Shown: piece after piece, positions 34,911-44,275 of the stretch | Position numbering within the stretch: position 1 is the stretch's first letter | Layout: every line of letters begins with the position of its first letter | NCBI GenBank assembly: GCA_002423585.1 | Contig: DIWS01000017.1 | Span: 694-64,693 of the forward strand | Source: Actinobacteria bacterium UBA6100 | Lineage (GTDB): Bacteria > Actinomycetota > Coriobacteriia > Anaerosomatales > Anaerosomataceae | Length of the DNA: 64,000 nucleotides | Direction: 5' to 3' | Translations under genes and position numbers: made by a program | The notes under the pieces: model-generated | Databases searched by the model: none | Seen by the model: the letters and a program-made list of their open reading frames with translations, nothing else | Told to the model about the DNA's origin: nothing

Positions 34911-36893
34911 TCAGTGCTCGAGGTCGCAGTACTCCGTCAGCGAGCCGGCCGGAAACACGAGCTCCATCGTCTCCGGGCAGTCGGGGCGCGCGATCTTGTA
35001 CGACTCGGAGCAGACCGTGTAGATCTGCTCGCCGGACGCCAGCGTCTCATCGCCGGTGACCGCGGCGGCCGGCGTCCCGCACATCGACGCGACAGCCATG
35101 AAGTTCTTCCACACGGCCGCAGGGAAACTGCCCCCGGTCACGCGAACGCCGTGCACGTTGTCCATAGCCACCTGCGCGTCCGGGTACCCTATCCAGACCG
35201 CGGTGCTCAGGTTGCCCGAGTACCCCACGATCCACGCGTCACGCCATGACTGCGCGGTACCGGTCTTCACCGCACCCCACGAGCCGATGTTCGCCGCCTG
35301 GCCGGTGCCCTGTGTGTACACGCGGTTGAGCACGCCCGCGAGCGTGGAGGCCACATCCTGCGAGATCGCCTGCTCTCCACCGCGGTCCGGCGCGTACACG
35401 AGCTCGCCCTCGGCGTCTGTCACGCGGTCGACGCCGGACGGCGCTACCGCGATACCGGTGTTGGCTATGGTGCCGAACGCCGAGGCCATCTCAAGCGGCG
35501 AGACTCCGCGCGACAGCCCACCGAGTGCGATCGCCGGGTCGGGATCGATATCGGAGGTGATGCCCATGCGGTGCGCAACATCCACGACCTTATCGGCGCC
35601 CACGGCCATGATCAGGCGCGCGTACACCGCGTTGATCGACCACACGGTGGCCGTCTCAAGGGTGTAGGTGCCCCCGGTGATCGAGTTCTCGTAGTTGTCC
35701 ACGTGCCAGATCTCGTCTTTCACCTGCGTCTCGAACGGGCTTGCCTCCCATGTGCTGTCGAGCGTATAGCCCTGCTCGAGCGCTGCGGCGAGCACGAAGG
35801 GCTTGAACGCCGAGCCGGTCTGCCGCCGCCCCTGCGTGGCCAGATCGAACTGTTCGGCGGCGAAGTCGCGACCACCCACGATCGCCACCACGGCCCCGTC
35901 GCTCCAGCGCACGGCGGCCACAGCCACTTCGGGGTCACCGGGGCTCGGGAGCACGCTGGCAACAGCGGCCTCGGCGGCGCGCTGCGCGGTGGGGTCGAGG
36001 GTCGTGTATATGCGCAGGCCGCCCCGGTAGAGTCGCTCCGAGCCGAGCGTGTCGAGCAGTTCACGCCGCACATACTCCACGAAGTAGGGCGCGAACCGGC
36101 TCGCCACCTCGGCCGTGTCCTTGAGGCCGAGTGGCTCAGCGGTCGCGGCCGCCGCCTCCTCGCTCGTGATGTAGCCCTGGTCGCGCATCTCGCGCAACAC
36201 GAGGTTGCGCCGGCTCAGGGCGTCGTCGGGGTTCACGAACGGGTCGTAGCGCGTGGGCGACCGGATGCAGCCCGCCAGGAGCGCCGACTGCGAGAGCGTG
36301 AGATCCGCCGCGGTGGTGCCGAAGAAGCGCTGTGCGGCGCTCTCGACGCCATAGGCACCACGCCCGAAGTACGCCATGTTGAGATACACGCCGAGGACGT
36401 CGTCTTTCTCGGCACGCGTCTCAAGCGAGAGCGCGAGCAACGCCTCCTCGATCTTGCGCGTGAGCGTGCGCTCCCCGTCGGTGTACAGAAGCTTCACCGT
36501 CTGCTGGGTGATGGTCGAGCCGCCCTGCCGCACCTCGCCGGCACGAGAGTTCACCGACAGCGCGCGGGTGATCGCGCGCAGGTCAACACCGCTGTGCTCG
36601 TAGAAGCGCTTGTCCTCGATCGCGACCGTGGCGTGCTTCAGCGTCTGCGGGATGACGTCATCGGCCACCACCGTGCGGTCCTCGGCATCGAACCACTCGG
36701 CCAGCACAGTGCCATCGGCCGCGTAGACGATCGACGTCTCCGGCATCTCGATCGCATCGGGATCAGCCGCCAGGTCGGGCAGCCTCGTGGACAGGCTCCA
36801 GAGGTAACCGGCGAACGCGAGCAGCACGACGAGCACGACAGCCAGCACACCCGACGCCCAGGTGAGTATCCTGACGAGCCGTTGTCTGTTCAC
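34911..36893 (-). CDS. Class A penicillin-binding protein (PBP1A family)
   Basis: A 660-residue bifunctional peptidoglycan synthase. One membrane anchor lies at about 10-34. The GT51 glycosyltransferase domain has its catalytic Glu in AIEDKRFYEH (91-100) and GGSTITQQTVKLLY. The transpeptidase domain has SxxK as TGSAFKPF (about 358-365), SxN as VWSINAVYARL and KTG as AVKTGTAQSW. It polymerises and crosslinks glycan strands outside the membrane. It starts at GTG 36893 and ends with a short Cys-containing tail. It follows ilvE by 18 bases. Confidence 0.94.
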   Translation of the reverse strand: MNRQRLVRILTWASGVLAVVLVVLLAFAGYLWSLSTRLPDLAADPDAIEMPETSIVYAADGTVLAEWFDAEDRTVVADDVIPQTLKHATVAIEDKRFYEHSGVDLRAITRALSVNSRAGEVRQGGSTITQQTVKLLYTDGERTLTRKIEEALLALSLETRAEKDDVLGVYLNMAYFGRGAYGVESAAQRFFGTTAADLTLSQSALLAGCIRSPTRYDPFVNPDDALSRRNLVLREMRDQGYITSEEAAAATAEPLGLKDTAEVASRFAPYFVEYVRRELLDTLGSERLYRGGLRIYTTLDPTAQRAAEAAVASVLPSPGDPEVAVAAVRWSDGAVVAIVGGRDFAAEQFDLATQGRRQTGSAFKPFVLAAALEQGYTLDSTWEASPFETQVKDEIWHVDNYENSITGGTYTLETATVWSINAVYARLIMAVGADKVVDVAHRMGITSDIDPDPAIALGGLSRGVSPLEMASAFGTIANTGIAVAPSGVDRVTDAEGELVYAPDRGGEQAISQDVASTLAGVLNRVYTQGTGQAANIGSWGAVKTGTAQSWRDAWIVGYSGNLSTAVWIGYPDAQVAMDNVHGVRVTGGSFPAAVWKNFMAVASMCGTPAAAVTGDETLASGEQIYTVCSESYKIARPDCPETMELVFPAGSLTEYCDLEH

Positions 36894-36911
36894 ACTGCCC
36901 CGCTCCCGCGC

Positions 36912-37826
36912 CTACAGGCGGTCGAGCCACTCCTCGTACGCCGGGTCCTGACCGCGAACGGCCGCGAAGAACGCCTTCTGCAGCTCAAGGGTCACGGGGC
37001 CGGCATCACCGATGACGCGACCGTCGACTGAGCGCACCGGCACGAGCTCGGCTGCCGAGCCGGTCATGAACATCTCGTCGGCGGTGTAGAGGTCGGTGCG
37101 AACGAGCGACTCCTCGATGACCGGGTAGCCGAGGTTGTCGGCGATCACCATGATCGAGTCCCGCGTGATGCCCTCGAGGATGCCGTCGGAGACCGGCGGT
37201 GTGGATATGACCTCGTCGCGCACGATGAAGAGGTTCTCACCGGTGCCCTCGCACACCCTGCCGTCCTCGTTGAGCATGACTGCCTCGTTGTAGCCGTGAC
37301 GGTTCGCCTCGATGCGGGCGAGCGAGGAGTTGAGGTAGTTGCCGGTTGACTTGATGGCGGGCGGCATCGCGTTCGGGCTGCGCTGACGCCACGACGAGAC
37401 GCCCACGTCCACGCCGCGGATGAGGGCCTCCTCGCCCATGTAGGTCTCCCACGGCCAGCACGCGATCGTCACGTTCACTGGCGCGGGGATCGGATCGAGG
37501 CCCATCACACCGTAGCCGCGGAACGCGATCGGGCGGATGTAGCATGCAGGCAGCTTGTTCTCGCGGATGGTCGTCTTCACGGCCTCGACCATCTCATCCA
37601 CCGTGTAACCGAGGTCCATGAAGAGCATCTTGGCCGAGCGCTCGAAGCGCTCCATATGCTCGACGAGGCGGAACACGGCGGGGCCATCGGCGGTGGCGTA
37701 GCAGCGGATGCCTTCGAAGACGCCGGTGCCGTAGTGGAGCGCGTGGGTGAGGACGTGTACGTTGGCATCCGCCCAGGGAACGAGCTTGCCGTCCATCCAG
37801 ATGAAGTCCACCTCAGGCAGTGCCAT
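36912..37826 (-). CDS. ilvE: Branched-chain amino acid aminotransferase
   Basis: A 304-residue class IV PLP aminotransferase performing the final step of Val, Leu and Ile synthesis. Motifs: FIWMDGKLVPWADANVHVLTHALHYGTGVFEGIR at the N terminus, the PLP lysine in PPAIKSTGNYLNSSLA, and CEGTGENLFIVRD plus GILEGITRDS. The ATG at 37826 with GGGGAG upstream is preferred over the in-frame start at 37895. It completes the branched-chain set with the ilv, leu and cimA genes in this window. Confidence 0.96.
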   Translation of the reverse strand: MALPEVDFIWMDGKLVPWADANVHVLTHALHYGTGVFEGIRCYATADGPAVFRLVEHMERFERSAKMLFMDLGYTVDEMVEAVKTTIRENKLPACYIRPIAFRGYGVMGLDPIPAPVNVTIACWPWETYMGEEALIRGVDVGVSSWRQRSPNAMPPAIKSTGNYLNSSLARIEANRHGYNEAVMLNEDGRVCEGTGENLFIVRDEVISTPPVSDGILEGITRDSIMVIADNLGYPVIEESLVRTDLYTADEMFMTGSAAELVPVRSVDGRVIGDAGPVTLELQKAFFAAVRGQDPAYEEWLDRL

Positions 37827-37914
37827 GTCGTCTCCCCTTCCGAGCGCGAGCGTGTATCGGGATAGTGTACCGCAGCTCCGACGGTGCAGGGCCACCCGAT
37901 CTGGGCGAAGCGCC

Positions 37915-38895
37915 CTACTCCTCCGGCGGCTCGTGGCCGAGCACGGCGCGCAGCACCGTCGGACGCGAGCCGAGCGCTATCCAACCGACGCCCACGCTCC
38001 ACCACAGCGTCGCCACGCGCGCCACAAGCGTCGCTGCCGAGGCCGCCGAAGCGCCCATGCCCGCCGACATGAGGATCCCGACCATCGAGGCCTCGGTGAG
38101 GCCGATGCCGCCGGGCAGGAACGAGAACGCGCCTGCGATGGTGGCCACGCCGTAGACCGATATCTCGGCGAGCGCACCGAGCGCGTCGAAGCCGAGCGCG
38201 TGGAGACAGAGCGAGAAGCCGATGCCCTCGAGCCCCCACGCCACCACCGAGATCGCCACCGACCACACCAGCGTGCGCCACCTGAGCACGCGGCCGAGCG
38301 TGTCGGCGATCGCCTCGGCCGACGCTTCGTGCTTGCGCGCCCAGGACCGCCTGCCCACGACGCGCAGAGCAAGCCCGTGGAACCAGGGCGAGCCGGCGAG
38401 CGCGGTGCCCGCCACGACGACGACGATGCCCGCGACGAGCACCCCGGTTGTGCCGCCGAGCGCCGAGAGACCGCCAAGGGCGAGCAGGCAGACCGCGATG
38501 AGATCGGCCACGCGCTCGGCGAACACGAGCGGAATGCCGCGGCTCATCGGCATGCCGGCGACCTCGCGCGCGAGCCACGGCTTGAGGACCTCCCCCACCC
38601 GGCCCGGCGTGACGCTCATCGTCTGGCCGGAGATGTGGAGATAGAGAGCGTCCTTGGCGCTGACCGGGTGACCGAGCACGCGCATAAGTCGGCCCCAGCG
38701 CAGTGCACGGAGCACGAAGCCCGCGAGACCAAGGGCGAGCATCCAGACCAGCACCAGTGGATCGAAGCCCGCGAGAGCGTCTGCCACCGCCGGGCCGTCA
38801 CCCACCGCCACGAGGACCGCGTAGACCGCGCCGCTCATGATCGCGGCCACCACCAGCGCCCGCACGAGACGCCTGCTGTCGAGGACCACAGCCAT
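37915..38895 (-). CDS. Flippase-like membrane protein (lysylphosphatidylglycerol-synthase TM family)
   Basis: A 326-residue protein with about eight hydrophobic helices of the UPF0104/LPG_synthase_TM family. Signature stretches are RALRWGRLMRVLG, SVTPGRVGEVLKPWLA, LVFAERVADLIAV and SFLPGGIGLTEASMVG. Family members act as lipid or glycolipid flippases, or as the membrane half of MprF. No soluble lysyl-transfer domain is present here. The ATG at 38895 follows from the conserved start of the first helix; the longer frame to 39060 lacks similarity. Confidence 0.85.
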   Translation of the reverse strand: MAVVLDSRRLVRALVVAAIMSGAVYAVLVAVGDGPAVADALAGFDPLVLVWMLALGLAGFVLRALRWGRLMRVLGHPVSAKDALYLHISGQTMSVTPGRVGEVLKPWLAREVAGMPMSRGIPLVFAERVADLIAVCLLALGGLSALGGTTGVLVAGIVVVVAGTALAGSPWFHGLALRVVGRRSWARKHEASAEAIADTLGRVLRWRTLVWSVAISVVAWGLEGIGFSLCLHALGFDALGALAEISVYGVATIAGAFSFLPGGIGLTEASMVGILMSAGMGASAASAATLVARVATLWWSVGVGWIALGSRPTVLRAVLGHEPPEE

Positions 38896-39157
38896 GGCTA
38901 CCGCTCGTATCCGTGCCGGGTGGGGCGACGCTCGGCGGGCGACATGATCACGGTCATCCTCTCGACTTTGACGGGGCGACTGAAGTGTACAACGTCCCCG
39001 TCGCCGCGCTCCCGACACGCACGCGGACGGCCAAGCGTCTCTTCGCGCTGCGCCGCCCAAATGGTATGGCCTGTGCTACTGGAAGACGCCGCATCTGCCC
39101 TTCGAGCGTACCGTGCGCTCTGCATGGCGGCGAATGATTGCAAAGGATACCCACAAC

Positions 39158-40672
39158 ATGGCACGTGCCGCTGCGCATGAGCATTCGCAGGCCGGAGGGC
39201 CGGCGCTCCTGATCGGGATCGTGGTCTTCATGTCGGGGGCCATCGTGATGGTGCTCGAACTCGTCGGATCCCGCCTCCTCGCGCCGTTCTTCGGCAACTC
39301 CCTCTTCGTCTGGACCAGCCTCATCGGCGTGATGCTCGGATTCATGGCACTCGGCGGGTACCTCGGTGGGCGACTGGCCGATCGGAGCCTGTCCACCTCG
39401 GTGCTGTTCTGGATCCTCATCACCGCGGCCGCGACCATCGCGCTCGTGGCGTTCGCCGAGCAACCGCTTCTGACGAAGCTGGCGATGCAGCCGGACATGA
39501 AGATCGCGGCCGTCCTCTCGGCGGCCCTGCTGTTCGCCCTGCCGTCCACGCTCCTCGGCATGGTGTCACCGTACTGCACGCGGCTGCGCCTGCATGCGCT
39601 GGCCGACTCCGGCGCCACGGTGGGCTCGCTGTACGCCATCTCCACGTTCGGGAGCATCGTCGGGACGTTCGCGGCCGGCTTCTGGTTGATCGCGCACGTA
39701 GGGAGCCACGACCTCGTATCGTGGCTCGCGGCGGCCGCGGCCGCTCTCTCGCTCCTGGTAGCGGCGCCGTTCACCCGGCGACGGGTGATGGGCGCCCTCG
39801 GCACGATCGTGCTGGTGATCGTGGCGATGCAGTCGACAGGCACGTCCGCCGGGTCGTTCGACACGCAGTACGACCGCTACTTCATCGGTCACCAGATAGA
39901 GGAGGAGACGCTGAGGCCGGTGGTCACACTGTCCCGCGATGACTACTCGATCGAGTCGGCGACCTACAAGGACAACGGCGAGCCGTATCTCCTCGACTAC
40001 TACGACTACTACGACATCGCACTCGCCAGCGTGCCCGAGGTACGCCGAACACTGCTGATCGGCGGCGGTGCCTTCTCGTATCCGCGCCACCAGCTCGGCC
40101 TGCATCCCGGGGCGATCGCCGACGTGGTGGAGATAGACCCTGATCTCGTGGAAGTCGCACGTAAGACGTTCGGCCTCGATGACGACCCGCGAATCAACGT
40201 GATCGTGGAAGACGGCCGGACGTTCCTGAACGCATCGGACGAGACCTACGACGCGATACTGATCGATGCCTTCAAGTCCGCGGGCTCGATCCCGTACCAG
40301 CTCGCGACCTTCGAGTCGATGAGCCACTGCTCCCGGCTGCTTGCCGACGACGGCGTGCTCGCGATGAACCTCATCGCCTCCACACGCGGTGCGGGCAGCC
40401 GCTTCCTGTGGGCCGAGTACGCGACACTCAAGGCGATCTTCCCGAACGTGGAGGTCTTCGCGGTCTTCGATCCGGCCGACCCGGCCGGGATCCAGAACAT
40501 CGCGATCATCGCCGGCAAGGATCCGTCGACCGATCTGCTGGCCGCACTCGCCGAGGTCTCCCCGGATCATGCGGCCCGGCGCGTCATCCCCCCGTCGCAC
40601 ATCGGCCCGGAGACCGCGCCGATCATCACAGACGACTTCGCTCCGGTGGACCAGTACCTCATGGATCTGTAG
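39158..40672 (+). CDS. Membrane-bound spermidine synthase-like protein
   Basis: A 504-residue fusion. The N-terminal half has six or seven membrane helices (GIVVFMSGAIVMVLELVGSRLLAPFFG, SLIGVMLGFMALGGYLGGRLAD and following). The C-terminal half is a Rossmann methyltransferase-like spermidine-synthase domain with LLIGGGAFSYP, DVVEIDPDLVEVAR and VEDGRTFL. The aminopropyl acceptor site is not clearly conserved, so the substrate is uncertain. The ATG at 39158 has AAAGGA at about nine bases; in-frame ATGs at 39113 and 39134 are possible. The 260 bases upstream, shared with the divergent flippase gene, show no clear promoter. It converges on cytochrome module A. Confidence 0.83.
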   Translation: MARAAAHEHSQAGGPALLIGIVVFMSGAIVMVLELVGSRLLAPFFGNSLFVWTSLIGVMLGFMALGGYLGGRLADRSLSTSVLFWILITAAATIALVAFAEQPLLTKLAMQPDMKIAAVLSAALLFALPSTLLGMVSPYCTRLRLHALADSGATVGSLYAISTFGSIVGTFAAGFWLIAHVGSHDLVSWLAAAAAALSLLVAAPFTRRRVMGALGTIVLVIVAMQSTGTSAGSFDTQYDRYFIGHQIEEETLRPVVTLSRDDYSIESATYKDNGEPYLLDYYDYYDIALASVPEVRRTLLIGGGAFSYPRHQLGLHPGAIADVVEIDPDLVEVARKTFGLDDDPRINVIVEDGRTFLNASDETYDAILIDAFKSAGSIPYQLATFESMSHCSRLLADDGVLAMNLIASTRGAGSRFLWAEYATLKAIFPNVEVFAVFDPADPAGIQNIAIIAGKDPSTDLLAALAEVSPDHAARRVIPPSHIGPETAPIITDDFAPVDQYLMDL

Positions 40673-40709
40673 ACCGTGCACCCCATCGCCTGAGGCCTCG
40701 CCCCGAATC

Positions 40710-41879
40710 CTACTGCGCCCCCGGGTGGCACAGCCCGCAGAAGTCGCGCCCGTTTCGGTGGGCCATGCGCGCATGACAGCTGTCGCAACCCTGACCCGTC
40801 CCCGACTGATGCAGCGTGCGGAACCCCGAGCCGTGCGAGGGGAACGCGCCGAGATGGCACGACGTGCACGGACGGTTCTTCGCGTTGTGGCACTTCCCGC
40901 ATGTCCGCCCGCCGTTGTACCAGAGGTCCTCGACGCCTTCACGCGCGTGATCATGGGACATGAACTCGGCGGTGTGAGGAAGCCGGAGGCCATGGCATGA
41001 GTCGCATGACTCCTGCGTGTGACATCCGCCGCAGTCGATCTCGGTCACGAGCACCTCTGCCGTCGCTGTCGTCGCCTGGCTGCGGCCGACGACCGCCAGG
41101 GCGATGTCGCCCGTGTGGCAGTGGACGCAGTCGGCGGGCGCGTCGTTGTCGTCGTGGCACCGTAGACACGGCTGCATCCCGGTCGTCACGACGCCCACCA
41201 CGCCGTCGGCAAGTCGGTGGCAGTCGAGACACTCGGCACCGGCCGCGAGCGGTTCGACATGCGACATCCTGACCGCCCTGGTCTCGTTCACGGTCGTCTG
41301 CCCGATGCCCGACGCATGGCACGAGACGCATGCCCGGCCGGCCGACCCATATGAGCCGCTCGTGTTCTCTCCGAGCATGCCGGTCACCACATGTTCGACC
41401 CGTGACGGTACGGCGATGGTCAGGCTCGCGAGCACCCCGCCGTTGTCGTGACACTCCACGCATCGCACCCGCTCGTGCGGATCACGCTCCACCTGTGTGA
41501 GCGCGTGGTCGCTGCCTTCGTGGCAGGTGAGGCACACCGGCGTCGAGGCGGTCGTCACCGCAGTGGCCAGCCACCAGCCCACGACGGCCAGGAACACGAC
41601 GGCCCCGGCGGGAAGACGCCTGTGCGGGCTGCGAGTCGCAACAATGCCCGTGTCCGCCGGCTCTTGCCCGGCATCCGCGTCCGGGGCGCACTCCCCCTCG
41701 GCCGTATCCTCGGGATGACGGGTGATCAGCAGCAGCGCACCCACCAGGAGCATGGCCAGGCCAACGACCATGATGCCGAAGACCAGGAACGCCTCGAGCG
41801 GCCTGGATGCCGGGTCTGCGATGATCTCCCATATCAGCCCGAGGCTCTGTGCAACGTCCGCGGTCAGAAGCTCAGTCAT
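40710..41879 (-). CDS. Membrane-anchored twelve-heme cytochrome c, module A (A2)
   Basis: A 389-residue protein with two N-terminal membrane helices (FLVFGIMVVGLAMLLVGALLL and GAVVFLAVVGWWLATAV) flanking an acidic linker. An outward-facing domain with twelve CxxCH motifs follows, from CLTCH near residue 115 to CGLCH seven residues from the end. The first heme directly follows the second helix, as in NapC/NrfH-like quinol dehydrogenases, which suggests entry of electrons from the quinone pool (inference). It is homologous in layout and in motifs such as CDSCHGLRLPH to the module B protein at 48772-49887. Its start overlaps the A1 stop by eight bases. Confidence 0.9.
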   Translation of the reverse strand: MTELLTADVAQSLGLIWEIIADPASRPLEAFLVFGIMVVGLAMLLVGALLLITRHPEDTAEGECAPDADAGQEPADTGIVATRSPHRRLPAGAVVFLAVVGWWLATAVTTASTPVCLTCHEGSDHALTQVERDPHERVRCVECHDNGGVLASLTIAVPSRVEHVVTGMLGENTSGSYGSAGRACVSCHASGIGQTTVNETRAVRMSHVEPLAAGAECLDCHRLADGVVGVVTTGMQPCLRCHDDNDAPADCVHCHTGDIALAVVGRSQATTATAEVLVTEIDCGGCHTQESCDSCHGLRLPHTAEFMSHDHAREGVEDLWYNGGRTCGKCHNAKNRPCTSCHLGAFPSHGSGFRTLHQSGTGQGCDSCHARMAHRNGRDFCGLCHPGAQ

Positions 41880-42843
41880 CGGCCCGATCACCGCCGGCCA
41901 GCTTTGCGTTGCCCGGATGGACGTGCTTCACATGGCACGTCACGCAGTCAGCGGGCGCATGACACCGTTGACACTCCTCGTCACCCTCAGCCTTGACCAG
42001 ACTCGAATGTCCACGAGCGAACCCGTCCGGATGCGGCATCGGCATTCCGTGACAGTCACTGCAAAACGCCGGAACGTGGCATGAGTCGCACGCGGCGTCG
42101 GGCTGCACCGCGACATCGCTGTGACCGGAAGCGAACGCGGGGGTGTGCGGCACACCGGCGCCGTGACACGACACGCACTTGTCCGCGGTGTGGCACGCGC
42201 CGCAGGCGAGCGAATCGCCCATGCCGTGCATCTCCCGCCAGTTGGCGCTGTGCGTGAGCGCGAAGGTCCCGGTGCTCACGCGCTCCGCGCGGGACCGCTC
42301 CGTATGGCAGTAGTCGCACTGCACCGACTCGGCCTGCGACATGTGGCACGGCACACAGTCGAACATGTCGTACGAGCGGGGCCACGAGACGGAGTCTCCG
42401 TGCGCCACCCGTGAGTGGCAGTCGGTGCACCGGCGGTCAGCGGCGCAGGAGGCGTGGTCGACCCGGATCGCGCCGCGATCGGACACGGCACTCGCCACAT
42501 CGTGACACGTGACGCACGACGCGTCGCTCACCGCAGCCGCGCTGCGCCCCTCGGGCATCGGCAGGCGCAGGTGCATGCCATAGACCTGACGACCGGCGAA
42601 CAGCACGGTATCGACGGTCGACGTGCCCCCGTGACAGTCAAGACACGCCGAGTCGGCGTGACCCTCGCGCACCTCGAGCCGCTCCGCACCTGTGGATGCG
42701 TGGCACTCGACACAGCGCTCGGGGGTCACGGCGACCACTGTCACCGCCCCGATGTTGAGTAGCACGATCACGCCGACGATCGCGAGTGCCGCGGCTAACA
42801 GCCGCGCGCCAGCGCTCGATCCTGTGTCCTCGCGTTCTCTCAC
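41872..42843 (-). CDS. Membrane-anchored twelve-heme cytochrome c, module A (A1)
   Basis: A 323-residue protein with one N-terminal helix (LLAAALAIVGVIVLLNIGAVTVVAV) and twelve CxxCH motifs from CVECH to CVTCH. Conserved blocks include HGMGDSLACGACH, KCVSCHGAGVPH, FCSDCHGMPMPHPDGF and CHVKHVHPGN; all recur in the module B paralogue at 47804-48769. I chose the GTG at 42843 because the longer frame to 42918 would read through a strong hairpin (42881-42914) and encode residues unlike a signal anchor; the ribosome site is weak. It overlaps A2 by eight bases and is presumably an electron-transfer partner of it. Confidence 0.87.
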   Translation of the reverse strand: MREREDTGSSAGARLLAAALAIVGVIVLLNIGAVTVVAVTPERCVECHASTGAERLEVREGHADSACLDCHGGTSTVDTVLFAGRQVYGMHLRLPMPEGRSAAAVSDASCVTCHDVASAVSDRGAIRVDHASCAADRRCTDCHSRVAHGDSVSWPRSYDMFDCVPCHMSQAESVQCDYCHTERSRAERVSTGTFALTHSANWREMHGMGDSLACGACHTADKCVSCHGAGVPHTPAFASGHSDVAVQPDAACDSCHVPAFCSDCHGMPMPHPDGFARGHSSLVKAEGDEECQRCHAPADCVTCHVKHVHPGNAKLAGGDRADD

Positions 42844-42880
42844 GTTCGTCCCGTCATCGAGCTGAGGTTCTTGCGCATTC

Positions 42881-42914
42881 GGGGGGACCGACTCCTCACA
42901 GAGCCGGTCCCCCC
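42881..42914 (-). terminator. Strong hairpin between the secreted cytochrome and the twelve-heme genes
   Basis: GGGGGGACCG (42881-42890) pairs perfectly with CGGTCCCCCC (42905-42914), with an inner CTC/GAG pairing. No T-run follows on the minus strand. It could be a partial terminator or an mRNA-end stabiliser that keeps the secreted cytochrome expressed above the membrane cytochromes downstream. Confidence 0.6.
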
Positions 42915-42949
42915 TCACGCATCACGTACTGCGTGTGTGCTGCTATGAC

Positions 42950-44224
42950 CTAGAAGGTGAAGCCGACACCCGTGGTGTCATCGGCACGGTGGCACTTGAG
43001 GCACGCGCCGTCCATACCGGAAGTGAGGTCTCCATTGGTCGCGCTGCGGCCGTTGGTCGTGATGGCGGTGCCACCGACCGAGTCCTTCAGCGTGAACCAC
43101 GCGGAGCTCTTCGTGCCCGGCAGGGTGCCGTCGGTGTTGACGACGTCGTTGCCGTGCGGGAACTGCTTGGTGGTGGGGCTGATGCGGTAGTCGATGCTGT
43201 CGTGGCAGGCAGAGCACTGGCCCACGTTGGCGAATGCGACGTTGCGAGCGGTCAGGTCGGACACCGCGGCAAGGGTGTGGCCCTTGATCGGAGCGTCGCG
43301 GAACTTGAGGAGGACCCGCACGTCATAGGTGTCGCCATCCACGCCCACGAAAGTCCATCCCTCGTCGTCGCCGTAAGTGGCAGCCGGGATGAGGTTGTTC
43401 GGGGTTCCATCGTTCGCGGTGTACTTCGGCTGGTAGGCGTCAGCGGCGACGACGATGTCGCCATCCCACTTGCCGAACGTCGCGTCAGCGGTGAGCGAGT
43501 TGAACGCACCGTTGATGTGGCAGCCACCGTTAGCGCACACGTAGCCGGTGCCCACTGCACGACCCAGGGCGATCGACTCGACCGTGGTGACGTCGTTGAG
43601 GAGGGCTGCGGTGACACCCGGGTTGTACACAGCGATCGAGCCTTCGGGGGTTGCCGTGTCCTTGTCCACGCCAGTGGCGAAGATGTCGCCCGAAACGGGG
43701 GCGCCGTCAACACCGGACTGAATAGCGGCGTCCAACAGGGTGTCAGCATGGTCGGTGAGCATGGCGGTCTTCAGCGTGGCGTACTTGGAGATGTCACCGG
43801 CACCGTGCGGCGCGACCGCGTGGCAGTAGCCGTTGGTGCAGCCGTCGTTGGCACCGTGACGGTTGCCGCCCGAGATCTTCTTGCTGGAAACCGCGGTGGC
43901 ACCTACGTGGCACGGTACGCATGACCCGCCTGACGCGCTCTGGAGGAGCTTGGAGCCGGTGGCCGAAGCCTTGTGCGCGGAGTGGCAGACCTGGCACTTG
44001 ACGGTCGTCGTGCTGTAGTTGCCGTGCGCGGTGGCCGTTGCTTCAGCGGCCACGCCGACTGCAGCCATCTTGGTCTGCGCGGCGCTCCACGAGATGTAGC
44101 TCTGGCCCTTGGCGAGATAGGACGACGAGCGGTTTGCGGGCTCTGCCCCACGGGCGAGAGCGGTTCCGCCCAGGGCGAGAACCAGGGCCGCAGTCATTGC
44201 GACGGTGATCATTACCTTCTTCAT
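42950..44224 (-). CDS. Secreted six-heme cytochrome c, module A
   Basis: A 424-residue exported protein with a cleavable signal peptide (MKKVMITVAMTAALVLALGG, cleavage near TALA). Heme sites in order: CQVCH, CVPCH, CTNGYCH, CANGGCH, CSACH and CLKCH, i.e. four CxxCH and two CX4CH. Large regions between hemes are rich in Thr, Asp and Gly, as in extracellular cytochromes. The C terminus DGACLKCHR..TGVGFTF matches the module B homologue. The ATG at 44224 has GGAG at five bases; an upstream in-frame ATG at 44260 is possible and a strong Shine-Dalgarno lies too far from either. A role as periplasmic or extracellular wire subunit is inferred. Confidence 0.87.
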   Translation of the reverse strand: MKKVMITVAMTAALVLALGGTALARGAEPANRSSSYLAKGQSYISWSAAQTKMAAVGVAAEATATAHGNYSTTTVKCQVCHSAHKASATGSKLLQSASGGSCVPCHVGATAVSSKKISGGNRHGANDGCTNGYCHAVAPHGAGDISKYATLKTAMLTDHADTLLDAAIQSGVDGAPVSGDIFATGVDKDTATPEGSIAVYNPGVTAALLNDVTTVESIALGRAVGTGYVCANGGCHINGAFNSLTADATFGKWDGDIVVAADAYQPKYTANDGTPNNLIPAATYGDDEGWTFVGVDGDTYDVRVLLKFRDAPIKGHTLAAVSDLTARNVAFANVGQCSACHDSIDYRISPTTKQFPHGNDVVNTDGTLPGTKSSAWFTLKDSVGGTAITTNGRSATNGDLTSGMDGACLKCHRADDTTGVGFTF

Positions 44225-44275
44225 TGATGCTCCATTCTTGCGAGTTGTCTTTGTCTGCATATCTCTTCTCTTACA

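Noticed and set aside
38896..39157. A promoter from TTGACG (38968) and TACAAC (38988)
   Set aside because: Spacing is only 14 bases and it lies about 165 bases before the start codon, so it is not convincing.
42844..42918. N-terminal extension of the A1 cytochrome to 42918
   Set aside because: It would translate through a perfect 10-bp hairpin and adds residues unlike a membrane-anchor n-region; GTG 42843 puts the helix in the usual place.
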